Assembly (NCBI GenBank): GCA_947568835.1
Contig: OX387603.1
Coordinates: 28,854,651-28,918,650 of the forward strand
Reading direction: 5' to 3'
Length of the DNA stretch: 64,000 nucleotides
DNA from: Protonemura montana
Taxonomy: Eukaryota; Arthropoda; Insecta; Plecoptera; Nemouridae
Under the pieces are notes generated by a model. That model had not been told where the DNA came from, searched no databases, and saw nothing but the letters and a program-made list of their open reading frames with translations. Position 1 is the stretch's first letter, and each line of letters begins with the position of its first letter. This document shows, in pieces, positions 61,548 to 64,000 of this stretch. Position numbers and translations under genes: made by a program.

Positions 61548-64000
61548 GTGGCAAGGGACAGTGACTTGTGTGACGTAGCAAGGGACAGTGACTTGTGTGA
61601 CGTAGCAAGGGACAGTGACTTGTGTGACGTAGCAAGGGACAGTGACTTGTGTGACGTAGCAAGGGACAGTGACTTGTGTGACGTAGCAAGGGACAGTGAC
61701 TTGTGTGACGTAGCAAGGGACAGTGACTTGTGTGACGTAGCAAGGGACAGTGACTTGTGTGACGTAGCAAGGGACAGTGACTTGTGTGACGTAGCAAGGG
61801 ACAGTGACTCGTGTGACGTAGCAAGGGACAGTGACTTGTGTGACGTAGCAAGGGACAGTGACTTGTGTGACGTAGCAAGGGACAGTGACTTGTGTGACGT
61901 AGCAAGGGACAGTGACTCGTGTGACGTAGCAAGGGACAGTGACTTGTGTGACGTAGCAAGGGACAATGACTTGTGTGACGTAGCAAGGGACAGTGACTCG
62001 TGTGACGTAGCAAGGGACAGTGACTTGTGTGACGTAGCAAGGGACAGTGACTTGTGTGACGTAGCAAGGGACAGTGACTTGTGTGACGTAGCAAGGGACA
62101 GTGACTTGTGTGACGTAGCAAGGGACAGTGACTTGTGTGACGTAGCAAGGGACAGTGACTTGTGTGACGTAGCAAGGGACAGTGACTTGTGTGACGTAGC
62201 AAGGGACAGTGACTTGTGTGACGTAGCAAGGGACAGTGACTTGTGTGACGTAGCAAGGGACAGTGACTTGTGCGACTTGTGTGACGTAGCAAGGGACAGT
62301 GACTTGTGTGACGTAGCAAGGGACAGTGACTTGTGTGACGTAGCAAGGGACAGTGACTTGTGTGACGTAGCAAGGGACAGTGACTTGTGTGACGTAGCAA
62401 GGGACAGTGACTTGTGTGACGTAGCAAGGGACAGTGACTTGTGTGACGTAGCAAGGGACAGTGACTTGTGTGACGTAGCAAGGGACAGTGACTTGTGTGA
62501 CGTAGCAAGGGACAGTGACTTGTGTGACGTAGCAAGGGACAGTGACTTGTGTGACGTAGCAAGGGACAGTGACTTGTGTGACGTAGCAAGGGACAGTGAC
62601 TTGTGTGACGTAGCAAGGGACAGTGACTTGTGTGACGTAGCAAGGGACAGTGACTTGTGTGACGTAGCAAGGGACAGTGACTTGTGTGACGTAGCAAGGG
62701 ACAGTGACTTGTGTGACGTGGCAAGGGACAGTGACTTGTGTGACGTAGCAAGGGACAGTGACTTGTGTGACGTAGCAAGGGACAGTGACTTGTGTGACGT
62801 AGCAAGGGACAGTGACTTGTGTGACGTAGCAAGGGACAGTGACTTGTGTGACGTAGCAAGGGACAGTGACTTGTGTGACGTAGCAAGGGACAGTGACTTG
62901 TGTGACGTAGCAAGGGACAGTGACTTGTGTGACGTAGCAAGGGACAGTGACTTGTGTGACGTAGCAAGGGACAGTGACTTGTGTGACGTAGCAAGGGACA
63001 GTGACTTGTGTGACGTAGCAAGGGACCTTGACTCGTGTGACGTAGCAAGGGACAGTGACTTGTGTGACGTAGCAAGGGACAGTGACTTGTGTGACGTAGC
63101 AAGGGACAGTGACTTGTGTGACGTAGCAAGGGACAGTGACTTGTGTGACGTAGCAAGGGACAGTGACTTGTGTGACGTAGCAAGGGACAGTGACTTGTGT
63201 GACGTAGCAAGGGACAGTGACTTGTGTGACGTAGCAAGGGACAGTGACTTGTGTGACGTAGCAAGGGACAGTGACTTGTGTGACGTAGCAAGGGACAGTG
63301 ACTTGTGTGACGTAGCAAGGGACAGTGACTTGTGTGACGTAGCAAGGGACAGTGACTTGTGTGACGTAGCAAGGGACAGTGACTTGTGTGACGTAGCAAG
63401 GGACAGTGACTTGTGTGACGTAGCAAGGGACAGTGACTTGTGTGACGTAGCAAGGGACAGTGACTTGTGTGACGTAGCAAGGGACAGTGACTTGTGTGAC
63501 GTAGCAAGGGACAGTGACTTGTGTGACGTAGCAAGGGACAGTGATTCGTGTGACGTAGCAAGGGACAATGACTTGTGTGACGTAGCAAGGGACAGTGACT
63601 TGTGTGACGTAGCAAGGGACAGTGACTTGTGTGACGTAGCAAGGGACAGTGACTTGTGTGACGTAGCAAGGACAGTGACTTGTGTGACTTGTGTGACGTA
63701 GCAAGGGACAGTGACTTGTGTGACGTAGCAAGGGACAGTGACTCGTGTGACGTAGCAAGGGACAGTGACTTGTGTGACGTAGCAAGGGACAGTGACTTGT
63801 GTGACGTAGCAAGGGACAGTGACTTGTGTGACGCAGCAAGGGACAGTGACTCGTGTGACGGAGCAAGGGACAGTGACTTGTGTGACGTAGCAAGGGACAG
63901 TGACTTGTGTGACGTAGCAAGGGACAGTGACTTGTGTGACGTAGCAAGGGACAGTGACTTGTGTGACGTAGCAAGGGACAGTGACTTGTGTGACGTAGCA
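61548..64000. repeat. 27-bp tandem array, about 91 copies, runs off the right edge
   Basis: Unit gtagcaagggacagtgac, then ttgtgtgac, separated from the 35-bp array by about 100 unique bases. Divisible by 3, so four frames stay open for 670-850 codons; artefacts. Confidence 0.98.

Noticed and set aside
61416-64000. Open frames of 676-852 codons on both strands
   Set aside because: Period-27 satellite without stops; no non-repetitive coding sequence attached.

Overview
This is a eukaryotic, intron-rich window, most likely from an arthropod and probably an insect. The best clue is a ZAD domain (zinc-finger associated domain, an arthropod-expanded family) at the N terminus of a C2H2 zinc-finger gene. 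A dispersed repeat carrying insect-style 5S rRNA sequence and GT-AG introns with clear branch/pyrimidine tracts agree with this. There are no bacterial-type operons, ribosome binding sites or CRISPR loci. I cannot name the species.

Two genes were assembled by hand from splice sites, reading phase and protein motifs; both lie on the minus strand, head to tail. Gene 1 (about 11852 down to 2010, continuing off the left edge) encodes a ZAD plus about 20 C2H2/C2HC fingers. Sixteen exons join in phase to 957 codons plus 2 bases before the window runs into a tandem array. Gene 2 (56170 down to 13303) encodes a LIMA1/EPLIN-like actin-cytoskeleton protein with two LIM domains. Its 22 coding exons sum to 4437 bases, giving 1478 residues and a stop, with every junction in phase. 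Its 5' untranslated exon(s) must lie to the right of 56181 and were not identified.

The rest is dominated by tandem arrays: by my own spans about 27 kb, roughly two fifths of the window. From left to right these include an 86-bp array (1-1464), a 26-bp array (2370-2935), inverted 12-bp arrays (4707-5160), 41-bp, 29-bp, 83-bp, 73-bp, 69-bp and 105-bp arrays, a tRNA-like 52-bp array (22.5-23.7 kb and again 32.2-32.8 kb), a 2.4-kb 47-bp array, 18-bp, 16-bp and 45-bp arrays, a 5-kb 12-bp array (33607-38619), and 35-bp and 27-bp arrays filling the right edge. Because many units lack stops, they create long open frames on several strands that are not genes.

The most unusual observation is where the arrays sit and what they contain. 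In gene 1 the 26-bp array is an amplification of a zinc-finger Cys-x2-Cys knuckle plus its 5' splice site. The 86-bp array appears to amplify a 3' splice site plus the His-x3-His half of the next finger. In gene 2 the last 83 bp of coding sequence, stop codon included, is repeated four times. Several other arrays begin within about 10-35 bases of a splice donor. This suggests a genome in which minisatellites repeatedly seed at exon-intron junctions.

Dispersed elements include a tRNA-derived SINE, a 5S-rRNA-derived retroposon, an inverted-repeat foldback element, a hAT-like nonautonomous element and the 3' tail of a non-LTR retrotransposon.
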